64,000 bases of DNA from Meiothermus sp. (GCA_026004095.1 BPIL01000005.1:1-64000); one strand, 5' to 3'. Positions 24,718-36,501 are shown, counted from the stretch's first letter. The notes: generated by a model from the sequence alone, not told the origin. Made by a program: numbers and translations.

Positions 24718-25478
24718 AAACGGGGCGGGCGCTTCTCGAAGAAAGCGGCGATGCCCTCGGCCAGGTCGCCGGTCTCGCGCACCCAGGCGTTGGCGATGGC
24801 GGCCAGCCGGAAGCCGTCCTCGAGGCCCATCCCGGGCAGGGCGTGGAGCAGCTCTTTGGTCAGCCTGAGCGAGGTCGGGGCGTTGGCGCTCACTTCCTGT
24901 GCCAGGGCCAGGGCTTCGTCCAACACCTGCTCGGGCGGCACCACCCGGTTGACCAGGCCCATCCGGTAGGCTTCCTGGGCCGGGATGAGCTTACCGCTCA
25001 GGAGCAGTTCCTTGGCGTGCTTCTCCCCCACGTTGCGCACCAGGATCACCCCCACCAGCGCGGCCACAAAACCTATTTTCACCTCGGTGTAGCCCAACTG
25101 GGCCTGCTCGCTCATGATGGCGAGGTCGCAGGCCGTGGCCAGCCCGGCCCCGCCGGCCACCGCCGGGCCGTTGATGGCGGCGATGGTGGGTTTGGGGAAG
25201 GTGTAGACCCGGTGAAACAGGCGCATTAGCTCGAGGGAGTGGGCGTAGTTGGCCTCGGCCCCCGCGGTGGTTACGTTCTTAAGGAACTCCAGATCGGCCC
25301 CGGCGCTAAAGGCCGGGCCCGCGCCGGTGAGCACCACAGCCCGGATGGCCGGGTCCTGCGCGGCGGCCTCGAGCGCGGCCAGCAGATCCTGCACCAGGGC
25401 GGGGGAGAGCGGGTTGCGCCGCTGGGGGTCGTTCAGGGTGAGGAGCCGGATGTGTGGGTGGTCGGTTGTGATGATCAT
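24714..25478 (-). CDS. enoyl-CoA hydratase/isomerase (crotonase family)
   Basis: A 254-residue crotonase-fold protein. The oxyanion hole is visible in AVVLTGAGPAFSAGADLEFLKN and in PTIAAINGPAVAGGAGLATACDLAI; of the two hydratase glutamates, the region TEVKIGFVAALVGVILVRNVGEKHAKELLLSG retains only a pattern closer to isomerase/hydratase variants, so the exact reaction is open. The C-terminal FFEKRPPRF is typical of enoyl-CoA hydratases. It is likely to act in fatty-acid or aromatic-acid degradation. The ATG at 25478 follows a TAGCAT box, so expression is probably leaderless. It is divergent from infC. Confidence 0.87.
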   Translation of the reverse strand: MIITTDHPHIRLLTLNDPQRRNPLSPALVQDLLAALEAAAQDPAIRAVVLTGAGPAFSAGADLEFLKNVTTAGAEANYAHSLELMRLFHRVYTFPKPTIAAINGPAVAGGAGLATACDLAIMSEQAQLGYTEVKIGFVAALVGVILVRNVGEKHAKELLLSGKLIPAQEAYRMGLVNRVVPPEQVLDEALALAQEVSANAPTSLRLTKELLHALPGMGLEDGFRLAAIANAWVRETGDLAEGIAAFFEKRPPRF

Positions 25479-25508
25479 GGTGCCCTTATGCTATCGCCTG
25501 GTAAAGCG

Positions 25509-25538
25509 TTGCCGCTTGACCTGCTTTTTGTGTACACT
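25509..25538 (+). promoter_or_regulatory. probable infC promoter
   Basis: TTGCCG (25509-25514), an 18-bp spacer and TACACT (25533-25538) would start the mRNA near 25545 and give a leader of about 47 bases that ends in GGAGGTGA, a full match to the anti-Shine-Dalgarno sequence. Confidence 0.4.
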
Positions 25539-25591
25539 CGAGAAAGTAGGCAACGCAGCTTGGTTGGTTTGTTGCTTGCGGAGGTGAAGTT

Positions 25592-26137
25592 ATAACCAGA
25601 GACGTTCCAGTAAATGAGCGGATTCGGGTGCGTCAGGTTCGCCTGATTGACGAGAACGGCACGCAGATCGGGGTGGTGGACACCCGCGATGCCCTGCGTC
25701 TGGCTAAAGAGCGTGAGTACGACCTGGTGCTGGTCTCGCCTAACTCGGTTCCACCGGTGGCAAGGCTGCTCGACTATGGCAAGTGGCGCTACGAGCAGCA
25801 GCAGGCCGAGAAGGAAGCCCGCAAAAAGGCCAAGCGTACCGAGCTCAAGAGCATGAAGCTGCGCCCCAAGATTGAAACCCACGACTACAACACCAAACTC
25901 AGCCACATCCGGCGTTTCCTCGAGGAAGGGCACAAGGTGAAGGTGACCGTCATGTTCCGGGGGCGTGAGATGGCCCACCAGGAACTCGGCTATAAGCTCC
26001 TCGAGCGGGTGGCTAAAGACCTGGAAGGTGTGGGTTTTGTGGAGATGCGCCCGGAGATGCTGGGGCGCGATATGAACATGGTGATGGCCCCCGGCTCCAG
26101 ACCGTCGGCCTCGGTGACACCTTCCAATTCCGCATAG
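25592..26137 (+). CDS. infC: translation initiation factor IF-3, rare ATA start
   Basis: A 181-residue IF-3 that binds the 30S subunit and checks start-codon pairing. N-domain: VNERIRVRQVRLIDENGTQIGVVDTRDALRLA; linker KWRYEQQQAEKEARKKAKR; C-domain: KSMKLRPKIETHDYNTKLSHIRRFLEEGHKVKVTVMFRGRE. The reading frame before the first GTG (25628) clearly encodes family sequence (TRDVPVNERIRV) and contains no ATG, GTG or TTG with a usable ribosome site. GGAGGTGA at 25580-25587 points to ATA at 25592, seven bases after GGAGG. Non-AUG starts of infC underlie IF-3 autoregulation in other bacteria (usually AUU). rpmI and rplT do not follow; uvrD does. Confidence 0.88.
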   Translation: MTRDVPVNERIRVRQVRLIDENGTQIGVVDTRDALRLAKEREYDLVLVSPNSVPPVARLLDYGKWRYEQQQAEKEARKKAKRTELKSMKLRPKIETHDYNTKLSHIRRFLEEGHKVKVTVMFRGREMAHQELGYKLLERVAKDLEGVGFVEMRPEMLGRDMNMVMAPGSRPSASVTPSNSA

Positions 26138-26257
26138 GAACCCTGCAGCACTCTGTGTAAAACCCACTCCCCGTGCCCGGGCTGTGCCGAGAGCGTGGCC
26201 CCGGCGGGGGCTATTTGATGCCTCGAGGTGGGCGGGGTGATAGACTTCTAAAGCCTT

Positions 26258-28378
26258 ATGTCCGACCTCCTTTCCTCCCTCAACCCCTCCCAGCGGGAGG
26301 CGGTTTTGCACTTTGAAGGCCCGGCCCTGGTGGTGGCGGGGGCTGGTTCTGGCAAGACCCGCACGGTGGTGCACCGTATCGCCTACCTGCTGCGCGAGCG
26401 CCGCATCTACCCGACTGAAATACTGGCTGTAACCTTTACCAACAAAGCCGCTGGTGAGATGAAGGAGCGGCTGGAAAAAATGGTGGGGCGCTCTGCCCGG
26501 GATCTCTGGGTCTCCACTTTTCATGCGGCGGCGGTGCGAATCCTGCGCACTTATGGTGAGTACGTGGGGCTCAAGCCGGGCTTTGTCATTTACGATGAAG
26601 ACGACCAAAACACCCTGTTGAAGGAGGTTTTGAAAGAGCTCGAACTCGAGGCCAAGCCAGGCCCCTTCCGGGCTATGATCGACCGCATCAAGAACCGGGG
26701 GGCTGGCCTGGTGGAGTATATGCGCGAGGCCCCCGATTTTATCGGCGGCGTATCCAAGGATGTGGCCGCCGAGGTTTACCGCAGGTACCAGAACAGCCTG
26801 CGGATGCAAGGAGCCCTGGATTTCAACGACCTGCTGCTGCTAACCATCGAGCTTTTCGAGCAACACCCCGAGGTTTTGCACAAGGTGCAGCAGCGGGCCC
26901 GTTTTATTCATGTGGATGAGTACCAGGACACCAATCCGGTGCAGTACAAACTCACCCGCCTGCTGGCCGGTGAACGACCCAACCTGATGGTGGTGGGCGA
27001 CCCCGACCAGAGCATTTATGGTTTCCGAAGCGCCGATATCAACAACATCCTCGACTTCACCAAAGACTATCCAGGGGCCAGGGTGATTCGCCTGGAGGAA
27101 AACTACCGCTCGAGCAGCAGTATTCTCCAGGTAGCCAACGCGGTCATCGAGAAAAACGCCCTGCGCCTGGAAAAGGTGCTGCGCCCGACCAAGCCGGGGG
27201 GTGAGCCGGTGCGCCTGTACCGTGCCCCCAACGCCCGCGAAGAGGCCGCTTTTGTGGCCCGGGAGGTTGTGAAGCTGGGGGACTATCAGCAAATTGCGGT
27301 GCTTTACCGAACCAACGCCCAGTCCCGCCTGCTGGAAGAACACCTGCGGCGGGCCCACGTGCCCGTGCGCCTGGTGGGGGCGGTGGGGTTTTTTGAGCGG
27401 CGGGAGATCAAAGATCTGCTGGCCTACGGGCGCGTGGCGGTGAACCCGGCCGACTCGATCAACCTGCGCCGCATCGTCAATACGCCGCCCCGCGGCATTG
27501 GGGCGACCACGGTAGCCAGGCTGGTTGAGCATGCCCAGAAGACCGGCACCACGGTTTTTGAGGCTTTTCGGGCAGCCGAGCAAGTGATTAGCCGGCCCCA
27601 GCAGGTACAGGCCTTTGTGCGCTTGCTGGACGAGCTGATGGAGGCCGCTTTTGAGTCTGGCCCTGCGGCTTTTTTCCAGCGGGTGCTGGAACAGACGGGC
27701 TTCCGCGAAGCCCTAAAGCAGGAACCGGACGGCGAAGATCGCCTGCAAAACGTAGAAGAACTCCTGCGGGCCGCGCAAGACTGGGAGGAAGAGGAAGGTG
27801 GCAGCCTTGCCGACTTTCTCGACTCGGTGGCCCTGACCGCCAAGGCCGAGGAGCCGCAGGGGGATGCTCCGGTAGAGGCTGTTACCCTCATGACCCTGCA
27901 CAACGCCAAGGGCCTCGAGTTCCCCACGGTATTTCTGGTGGGCCTGGAAGAAAACCTGCTGCCCCACCGCAACAGCCTGCACCGGCTGGAAGACCTGGAG
28001 GAAGAAAGACGCCTGTTTTACGTGGGTATCACCCGGGCCCAGGAACGGCTCTACCTGTCCTATGCCGAGGAACGGGAGACCTACGGCAAGCGCGAGTATA
28101 CCCGTCCAAGCCGCTTCTTGGAGGATATCCCCCAGGATCTGCTCAAGGAGGTGGGGGCCTTTGGCGATAGCGAGGTGCGGGTGCTCCCACAGGCCCGCCC
28201 CGAACCCAAGCCCAGAACCCAGCTAGCCGAGTTCAAGGGTGGAGAAAAAGTCAAGCACCCCAAGTTTGGCAGCGGGACAGTGGTGGCTGCAATGGGTGGA
28301 GAGGTTACGGTGATGTTTCCTGGGGTGGGTTTGAAGCGGCTGGCGGTCAAGTTTGCTGGCCTCGAGCGGCTCGAGTGA
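26258..28378 (+). CDS. ATP-dependent DNA helicase UvrD/PcrA
   Basis: A 706-residue superfamily 1A 3'-5' helicase used in nucleotide excision repair, mismatch repair and plasmid or replication restart. Motifs in order: Q-motif LNPSQREAVLHF, Walker A GAGSGKTRTVVHRIAYL, Ia AVTFTNKAAGEMKERL, II VDEYQDTN, III VVGDPDQSIYGFRSAD, IV RLEENYRSSSSIL, V TLMTLHNAKGLEFPTVFLVG, VI RRLFYVGITRAQERLYLSYA. The C-terminal segment (GGEKVKHPKFGSGTVVA) is the usual Tudor-like end. ATG 26258 lies 12 bases after TAGACT (26241-26246) without a ribosome site. Confidence 0.95.
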   Translation: MSDLLSSLNPSQREAVLHFEGPALVVAGAGSGKTRTVVHRIAYLLRERRIYPTEILAVTFTNKAAGEMKERLEKMVGRSARDLWVSTFHAAAVRILRTYGEYVGLKPGFVIYDEDDQNTLLKEVLKELELEAKPGPFRAMIDRIKNRGAGLVEYMREAPDFIGGVSKDVAAEVYRRYQNSLRMQGALDFNDLLLLTIELFEQHPEVLHKVQQRARFIHVDEYQDTNPVQYKLTRLLAGERPNLMVVGDPDQSIYGFRSADINNILDFTKDYPGARVIRLEENYRSSSSILQVANAVIEKNALRLEKVLRPTKPGGEPVRLYRAPNAREEAAFVAREVVKLGDYQQIAVLYRTNAQSRLLEEHLRRAHVPVRLVGAVGFFERREIKDLLAYGRVAVNPADSINLRRIVNTPPRGIGATTVARLVEHAQKTGTTVFEAFRAAEQVISRPQQVQAFVRLLDELMEAAFESGPAAFFQRVLEQTGFREALKQEPDGEDRLQNVEELLRAAQDWEEEEGGSLADFLDSVALTAKAEEPQGDAPVEAVTLMTLHNAKGLEFPTVFLVGLEENLLPHRNSLHRLEDLEEERRLFYVGITRAQERLYLSYAEERETYGKREYTRPSRFLEDIPQDLLKEVGAFGDSEVRVLPQARPEPKPRTQLAEFKGGEKVKHPKFGSGTVVAAMGGEVTVMFPGVGLKRLAVKFAGLERLE

Positions 28379-28434
28379 TTAAGCTGGTTAGGGCTTCCTT
28401 GCGTAGGTGGCATCTGGCGGAGTAGGGTAGGGGC

Positions 28435-28893
28435 ATGGTCAGCTTGATTCGCCGCCTGGGGGTGGGGCTGGTTCTGGTGTCGGGCCTGGCGCTGGCTGGA
28501 GGGGCCGATCTTGGCTTTTCTGTGCGCAACGGCCCCAACGGTAATTTCATGGGGCATCTGGGGTTTTACCTGGACGGCTTTCCCATCGATTTTCGTTCGC
28601 AACTGGTGGTTGGCGCGCCCGGGGGCCTTTATCTGAGCGGCGAAGCGATCTATGTGCTGCCGGTTTTCTTGTTGGTGCGGCCTTACCTGGCTGGCGGATT
28701 GGCGCTGGGCATTACCGGCTACACCGCGCAAAACGAGCTGCGCCTGCGCCTGGGGGAGCGCTTCTATGCCATATTCTCTGCGGGGGTGCAGTTTCCCGAA
28801 CGGGGCTACCGTCCCTACCTCGAGGTCAGCCAAGTTGTAGGTTCGGAGAGCTTTCAGCGCTTTACGGTGGGCTTTATTGTTGAAGGCTTTTGA
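28435..28893 (+). CDS. exported beta-barrel-like protein
   Basis: A 152-residue protein with a signal peptide (residues 1-22, RRLGVGLVLVSGLALAGG) and a mature part of alternating hydrophobic strands (LGFSVRNGPNGNFMGHLGFYLD, LVVGAPGGLYLSGEAIYVLP, YLEVSQVVGSESFQRFTVGF) ending in an aromatic residue. This pattern fits a small outer-membrane barrel or a periplasmic beta protein. No enzymatic motif. TAGGGT at 28423-28428 precedes the ATG by six bases (leaderless). The only similar gene in the window is the one at 45273. Confidence 0.6.
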   Translation: MVSLIRRLGVGLVLVSGLALAGGADLGFSVRNGPNGNFMGHLGFYLDGFPIDFRSQLVVGAPGGLYLSGEAIYVLPVFLLVRPYLAGGLALGITGYTAQNELRLRLGERFYAIFSAGVQFPERGYRPYLEVSQVVGSESFQRFTVGFIVEGF

Positions 28894-28930
28894 GGCTGGA
28901 TGGGCCGGGGGCGTTGTAGATTAGGGGGCG

Positions 28931-29683
28931 ATGCGCGCCCAAGACTACACCGCAACCCGCCCGCTGGTGGTTTTTCATCCGGGGCATAGCCGTTGGTTTG
29001 AGCCGCTCCTGGCGGCCTCGCTGCACCACAACCTGCCCTTGTTTGTTTATCCCAGCCAGCCCGGAACCCACCTCGAGGCCGCCCTGACCGGCCTCCTGCC
29101 CTTAGGCTTCCGGGGTGCGGTGCTGGAAGACCCAGGCCTGCAGGCCCTGGCCCTGGATATGGTGCAGCACCTCGAGCCCGAGGCCGTCCAGGCCCGCCGG
29201 GTTGACCTGGTGCTGCCCGAGATGACCGGGGTGCGTGGGTTCTACCTCGAGCCCATTGCGCTAGCCAACCTGATTCGCCGTTATGCTTTTGGCGACAGGG
29301 CCCTCTGGCTGGGCCCGGCGCGTGCGGAGCTGGCCCAGGGGTTGCGCGGCCTGACCAAAGTCTCGGTGCTTAGCCGAAGCTTTCCAGAAGGTGAAAGTTT
29401 TCTGGAGCTGCTACCGCCGCCACAACGCGGGGTTGTGGCGGTGGCCGAGGTGCAGGCCGCCGTGGTGGCCCGTCAGGCCGACCTGATTGTGTACGCGGGT
29501 GGCAGCCTGCCCCTATCCCTGCTTCAGCCTTACCACAGCGTGATTGCCCTCAGGCCCCTCCCCACCGAAGCCCTGCGCCTGGTGGGGGAGTATGTACCCC
29601 CGGACGAGTTCCAAAGGTTTCATCTGGCGGCCCTGCTGGAGGCCCTGGGCCATGCCTTACCACCCGAGGCCTTTGTGGTGTAG
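28931..29683 (+). CDS. uncharacterised protein, possible divergent shikimate dehydrogenase fold
   Basis: A 250-residue soluble protein I cannot assign firmly. Its layout recalls shikimate dehydrogenase-like proteins: an N-terminal alpha/beta half (RPLVVFHPGHSRWFEPLLAASLHHNLPLFVYP), a middle segment VLPEMTGVRGFYLEP like the substrate-binding hinge, then a Rossmann-like half (RALWLGPARAELAQGLRGL, VSVLSRSFPEG, ADLIVYAGGSLPLS). The usual GAGGAA nucleotide motif and catalytic Lys are not recognisable. TAGATT at 28917-28922 puts the transcript start at the ATG. The gene converges with DUF58. Confidence 0.55.
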   Translation: MRAQDYTATRPLVVFHPGHSRWFEPLLAASLHHNLPLFVYPSQPGTHLEAALTGLLPLGFRGAVLEDPGLQALALDMVQHLEPEAVQARRVDLVLPEMTGVRGFYLEPIALANLIRRYAFGDRALWLGPARAELAQGLRGLTKVSVLSRSFPEGESFLELLPPPQRGVVAVAEVQAAVVARQADLIVYAGGSLPLSLLQPYHSVIALRPLPTEALRLVGEYVPPDEFQRFHLAALLEALGHALPPEAFVV

Positions 29684-29690
29684 TCCCACA

Positions 29691-30410
29691 TCAGCGTTCT
29701 TCTAGAACGCCCTGCCGCACCAACCCCGGCACAATTGGTTCGCCCACCCGCAACAGCGCATAGCTGCCCAGGCGACGGGTGGTGGTCTTCAGGCGCAGCA
29801 GGTGCTGGGCCAGGGCTTCTTGATAGGCCTGTATCTCCGCCGGCCCTACCTCCAACCGCTGCCCTACTTCCACATCTTGCAACAAAGCCTCGGCAAAGCC
29901 AGGCGACGCCTCCTCGGGGGCCAGAACCTGCACCAGCACCACCCGCTGGAGTTTCTGCAGCAGGCGCGACCAGTCCAGCTCATCCAGGCCGTCGGTTATC
30001 AGTACCGTGACCCCTTTAGGCCGGGGCCGCGTCAGCAGGGCCGAAGGCCCCGACTCCACCCAGCTCAGCCGGCCCTGGTAGCGCCCCCCACCCCACAAAA
30101 AAGCACCTTCTGGCCGGGCTAGCTCCAGCAGGATGCGCGCTGCCCGTTCGGCATAGGCTTGTTTGCCGTGTAGCAGCATGCTTCTGGAGCCATCCAGAAA
30201 GAATGTAAACCGGGCGGGGGCTTCGGCCTGGAAGATGCGGGTATACAACCGCCCGGTGCGGGCAAAGGCGCGCCAGTCTATAAAGCGGGGTTCGTCGCCC
30301 TGGGTGTAGCCGCGCAGCTCGTAGAACTCGAGGCCCCGTCCCGGCACGGCCTGGGTGCGCTCACCGGCAAAAGGTTGGGTGGGGCGGGTACGGATGCGGT
30401 AGCGGGTCAC
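29691..30410 (-). CDS. DUF58 domain protein
   Basis: A 239-residue DUF58 protein with a vWA-like core. The DUF58 signature is FYELRGYTQGDEPRFIDWRAFARTGRLYTRIF (about residues 28-59), and a metal-site-like FFLDGSRSM follows. It lacks the N-terminal membrane helices of long DUF58 proteins. These proteins usually work with a MoxR ATPase and vWA/transglutaminase partners, none of which adjoin it here, although a vWA membrane protein lies at 37091. GTG start, 18 bases after the GT4 gene, so probably the last gene of that unit. Confidence 0.78.
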   Translation of the reverse strand: MTRYRIRTRPTQPFAGERTQAVPGRGLEFYELRGYTQGDEPRFIDWRAFARTGRLYTRIFQAEAPARFTFFLDGSRSMLLHGKQAYAERAARILLELARPEGAFLWGGGRYQGRLSWVESGPSALLTRPRPKGVTVLITDGLDELDWSRLLQKLQRVVLVQVLAPEEASPGFAEALLQDVEVGQRLEVGPAEIQAYQEALAQHLLRLKTTTRRLGSYALLRVGEPIVPGLVRQGVLEER

Positions 30411-30428
30411 GGGCTCGAGTCGATGGGT

Positions 30429-31628
30429 TTAGCGGGGGCTGCTCAGGCTGCTCTGGGGCAGGCGGGGGAAGGGGATTTTGAGGCGGCGCGGTTCGATCTC
30501 CACCAGGCGGGTGGCCTCGTCGTAGATGGCTACGATCTGCTCGGCGACGCGCCGGGCGGTGCGCTGGTCGGCAAACTTACGGGCTCCTTCGCTGAAACGC
30601 TGGCGCAGTGGTTCGTTCTGGAGAAGCTCGAGGGCCCGCTCGGCCATGGCCCGATAGTCGCCAGGCTGCACCAGGTAGCCGCTGCTGCCTACCTCGACCC
30701 CCTGTAGGGTGCCTTCGGCGCCCACCGCCACCACCGGCACGCCCACCGCCTGGGCCTCCCAGAGCACCAGGCCCTGGGTTTCGGTCTCACTGGCGAACAA
30801 GAACAGCTCGGCCATGCGGTAATATCCGCCGATTTTCTCGTAGGGCACCGGCCCCACAAAGGTGAGATGCTCGGATAATCCCAGCCTGTGGGCCAGCTTC
30901 TCCAGCTCATCCCGTTCGGGCCCCATACCCACCAGGGCCAGGTGGGCATCCAATTCCTTGCGAATTTCGGCCAGGGCGCGAATTACCACGTCCACACTTT
31001 TTTCCTTCCCCAGGCGGCCCACATGCAACAGGCGTCGCTTGCCGCTGGGCCAGGGTGAGACCGGGTCGGGGGCCGACTCCAGAATATCGGTATCGATGCC
31101 AGTGGGAATTACTCTAATCTCGCGCTCTATGGCATAGCTTTCGGCCAGTTGCTTGACCGGGTTGGTAGGGGCGATAACCACATCGGCCCGGTTATAGAAA
31201 GCCTGGCAGACTTTCTGCATGATGCCCACATACTTGTCGAGGGTGGCGACACCGGGGATGTAATGGGCGTATTTTTCTAGATGGGTGTGAAAGGTGGAGA
31301 CGTGGGGCAGGCGGTGGCGGTAGGCCAGCCGCGCGCCCCAGATGCCGATGAACAGGGGTGTGTGGGTGTGGAAAATCTCGAACTCGGTGGGGAGCAGACG
31401 GCTGCTGGGCATGGCCAGCCGCTGATTCTCGAAAAAAGGGTAGGGCACACTGGGCACCCGCACCACCCAGTCTTCACGGGGGTCGGCCTCTGGCATCTCG
31501 GGGGCCAGCACCCAGGCCTCGTGGCCCATGCGGCGCAGCTCACGCTTGAGCAGGTAAACGCTGGTGGCCACCCCATTGGGCCCAGGCAGGTAGGTGTCGG
31601 TGAACAGGCCGATGCGGTATAGACGCAC
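30429..31628 (-). CDS. GT4 glycosyltransferase, diacylglycerol glucosyltransferase-like
   Basis: A 399-residue GT-B enzyme of family 4. N-domain: [38 protein letters not shown]-domain: [23 protein letters not shown], then the donor-binding EX7E stretch ([32 protein letters not shown]). The overall sequence is close to enzymes that add glucose or another hexose to diacylglycerol, making the glycolipids abundant in Thermaceae. The GTG start sits six bases after an extended -10 box (31640-31635), so it is probably leaderless. It clusters with a polysaccharide deacetylase and a GT2 enzyme. Confidence 0.88.
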   Translation of the reverse strand: MRLYRIGLFTDTYLPGPNGVATSVYLLKRELRRMGHEAWVLAPEMPEADPREDWVVRVPSVPYPFFENQRLAMPSSRLLPTEFEIFHTHTPLFIGIWGARLAYRHRLPHVSTFHTHLEKYAHYIPGVATLDKYVGIMQKVCQAFYNRADVVIAPTNPVKQLAESYAIEREIRVIPTGIDTDILESAPDPVSPWPSGKRRLLHVGRLGKEKSVDVVIRALAEIRKELDAHLALVGMGPERDELEKLAHRLGLSEHLTFVGPVPYEKIGGYYRMAELFLFASETETQGLVLWEAQAVGVPVVAVGAEGTLQGVEVGSSGYLVQPGDYRAMAERALELLQNEPLRQRFSEGARKFADQRTARRVAEQIVAIYDEATRLVEIEPRRLKIPFPRLPQSSLSSPR

Positions 31629-31633
31629 GGGTA

Positions 31634-31648
31634 TATGTTAGCACAGCC
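31634..31648 (-). promoter_or_regulatory. extended -10 promoter of GT4 gene (repeat copy 1)
   Basis: Minus-strand GGCTGTGCTAACATA contains TG-C-TAACAT, an extended -10 box. The identical 15 bases occur at 33660-33674 upstream of the GT2 gene. No good -35 is needed or seen. Confidence 0.45.
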
Positions 31649-31659
31649 TGTAATTGCCG

Positions 31660-32826
31660 CTATTGAGGGTTTTCCGGGGCTTTGGCTTTCTTGAGCCACC
31701 GGGCCAGGAATTCCTCCCGAGGGCTATACCCCAGCAGGGCCGAAGGCAGCGAGCGCCTGGGCAGCTCTCCCCGATAAAGCCACAAAAACCATGCGCTGGC
31801 CGTGCCGCTAATCAGCCGTTGCAAGAAGGTGACGGGGGCCAGGTGGAACCCAAACACCCGCAACCCTGCGGCGGCCTGGGAAATGCCCCATATACCTCTG
31901 ATTTCCGGATGGGATTGTACATATTCGGCCAGCAGTGTGAAGCCCTTGCGCCCCTCGCGCAAAAGCTGTATCTGGGTCATGGCAGGGGTGCGTACCGAGT
32001 CGAGGTGCACCTCGAGGCTGGGGTCGCCCTTTTGCAACCCGGGCTGGCTGGGGCCAGGAAAGGCACAGGGGCTTACCGCCAGATAATCGAAGGGGCCCAG
32101 CCCCAGCCGCTCTACTTTGTTCTTGATGAAGTATCGCTCGTGCCCGCCCTGGCTGGCCCGCATGAGCCCCTCGCGCCAGGTGAGCGGTTGGGTCTCGAGC
32201 TCGTCGAGCCGTACCGGCTGATAGCCGAGTTCTTTTAGCCTGGGCAGAATTTCATCTAGGATGGCCAGGGTTTGCGGAAAACGGTCATTGTCGTGCAATA
32301 AAACAATGGAACCGGGCTTGCACCATACCAGAATGCGCCGGGCCAGGGCCTGGGGGTCTTGTGCAGTCCAGTCCTTCGACTCCACGTCCCACAGGGCTAT
32401 CTGTTTGCCCGCGGCCTTAGCCAGCCAGCGGGTAAAAGGGGTATGAATGCCGTGGGGCGGGCGGTAGAAGCGGCCCGGTATGGCCCGAATCTGGCGGGCC
32501 TCCTGCCAGGGCCACAGCAGGAAAGCCGGGCGGTGCACCTGGCCGTGGGACTCGACCTGGTGCCCCTCTGCTCGGAGTTTTTCCAAGAGTTCGGGGTGCT
32601 TTTGCGCCTGGCTACCCAGCACAAAAAAAGTGGCTTTTACACCGTGTTGTCGCAGGCGCTCGAGGATGGCCTCGGTGTGAGCGCCGGGCCCATCGTCGAA
32701 GGTGAGGGCAATTTGGGGGCTGCTTCGGCGGCCCCAGGCAATGGAACCCACGCCCATCCAGCGGTAAACCAGGTCGGCCCCCAGATACAGGGCCAGCAGC
32801 AGCAAGAGCAGGACGACCACTTCCAC
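31660..32826 (-). CDS. polysaccharide deacetylase with C-terminal YkoP-like domain
   Basis: A 388-residue protein anchored by an N-terminal helix (VVVLLLLLLALYLGADLVY). The NodB deacetylase domain (about 35-215) shows motif 1 ALTFDDGPGAHTEAIL, motif 2 ESHGQVHRPAF, motif 3 RFYRPPHGIHTPF, then DVESKDW and VLLHDND. It would remove acetyl groups from an envelope glycan or peptidoglycan. The C-terminal 165 residues (about 220-388) form a second domain, similar in arrangement to YkoP-type extensions; its role is unknown. GTG start with GAGG upstream. Same strand as neighbouring glycosyltransferases. Confidence 0.85.
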   Translation of the reverse strand: MEVVVLLLLLLALYLGADLVYRWMGVGSIAWGRRSSPQIALTFDDGPGAHTEAILERLRQHGVKATFFVLGSQAQKHPELLEKLRAEGHQVESHGQVHRPAFLLWPWQEARQIRAIPGRFYRPPHGIHTPFTRWLAKAAGKQIALWDVESKDWTAQDPQALARRILVWCKPGSIVLLHDNDRFPQTLAILDEILPRLKELGYQPVRLDELETQPLTWREGLMRASQGGHERYFIKNKVERLGLGPFDYLAVSPCAFPGPSQPGLQKGDPSLEVHLDSVRTPAMTQIQLLREGRKGFTLLAEYVQSHPEIRGIWGISQAAAGLRVFGFHLAPVTFLQRLISGTASAWFLWLYRGELPRRSLPSALLGYSPREEFLARWLKKAKAPENPQ

Positions 32827-32866
32827 AACGGCCTCACTTTAGCGGATGCGATAACACTTCAAAGGG

Positions 32867-33577
32867 TTACTGTCGTTCTCGGTCTGCGTAGTAGTCGGGG
32901 CCGTAGTCCTGCGGAGCCCCTCGCAGGCGGGCCCAGATATTCTTGAGGTGCACCCCGTACATCTTCCAGCGTCCTTTGCTCAGGCGGCGTCCCGAGGTGA
33001 GCACCCGGGCCTTGGGGGTGTAAACGATCTTGCCGCGTTGCTTGAGCTTGAGCATCAGCCGCAGATCTTCGCCGAAGGGTACGTCGTAACCGCCCACCTC
33101 GAGGGCCACCTGTCGGCGCACCGCGTGGTTGCCCCCGGCGGTGTTGGGCTGGCCCAGCTTGGCCATGAGGCTCAAAAACAGCGGGTAGCCATAGCGCGAG
33201 AGCAGCCGGTCGAACAGGGGCCCATCGAAAAACTCGAGCGGGCCGTAGGTCTCCACCACTTCCGGGTCGCTGAAAGCCTCCTGGATGGCGGCAATCCAGC
33301 CGGGCTCTACCCTGCAGTCGGCATCGGTGGCGGCCACAACCTCCCCGCTGGCGGCCTCGAGGCCGGTCTGGCGGGCAATGTGCAGGCCGGGCTGGGGCTG
33401 GTAGATCACCCGCACCCCCAGGCTGCGCCCGATCTCGCCGGTTCGGTCGGTGGAGCCGTTATCCACCAGAATGACTTCGTAGGGGGGCGGCTCCTGTCGC
33501 AAAATGGACTCCAGGCATGCCCCAATCATCTCTTCTTCGTTGCGGGCCGGTACCACCACGCTGACGGTAGGTTTCAT
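32867..33577 (-). CDS. family 2 glycosyltransferase
   Basis: A 236-residue GT-A enzyme: VSVVVPARNEEEMIGACLESIL (nucleotide-binding start), VILVDNGSTDRTGEI, VAATDADCRVEPGWI with the metal-binding Asp-Ala-Asp, and GEDLRLMLKLKQRGKIVYTPKA. No membrane helices, so probably peripheral. GGAGAG precedes the ATG. An extended -10 (33666-33661) would give a leader of about 77 bases. First gene of the envelope-glycan cluster on this strand; its product may be a glycolipid or exopolysaccharide sugar. Confidence 0.85.
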   Translation of the reverse strand: MKPTVSVVVPARNEEEMIGACLESILRQEPPPYEVILVDNGSTDRTGEIGRSLGVRVIYQPQPGLHIARQTGLEAASGEVVAATDADCRVEPGWIAAIQEAFSDPEVVETYGPLEFFDGPLFDRLLSRYGYPLFLSLMAKLGQPNTAGGNHAVRRQVALEVGGYDVPFGEDLRLMLKLKQRGKIVYTPKARVLTSGRRLSKGRWKMYGVHLKNIWARLRGAPQDYGPDYYADRERQ

Positions 33578-33659
33578 CTACTCTCCGGTGTGCCAGCGAC
33601 TCTGCAGGATTGGAGTTAATGCTTCTAAACTCCCCTTAGTCACGCGGCCAAAGCAGGTT

Positions 33660-33674
33660 TATGTTAGCACAGCC
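33660..33674 (-). promoter_or_regulatory. extended -10 promoter of GT2 gene (repeat copy 2)
   Basis: Identical in all 15 bases to the site at 31634-31648 (GGCTGTGCTAACATA on the minus strand), containing TG-C-TAACAT. The two genes served both encode glycosyltransferases, so shared control is possible. Confidence 0.4.
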
Positions 33675-33704
33675 CTACCGATGAAGGATTGAAGACTCCT
33701 GTCA

Positions 33705-33743
33705 AGAACAAGAACATGGTGGCGGAGCAGCCTTCCGCCACCA
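33705..33743 (-). terminator. aconitase terminator
   Basis: A 10-bp stem TGGTGGCGGA/TCCGCCACCA (33743-33734 with 33726-33717, minus strand) is followed by the T-rich tail TGTTCTTGTTCT, directly after the aconitase stop. Confidence 0.65.
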
Positions 33744-33762
33744 GGAAACCGGCCCAGGCTTT

Positions 33763-36501
<2,739 letters not shown>

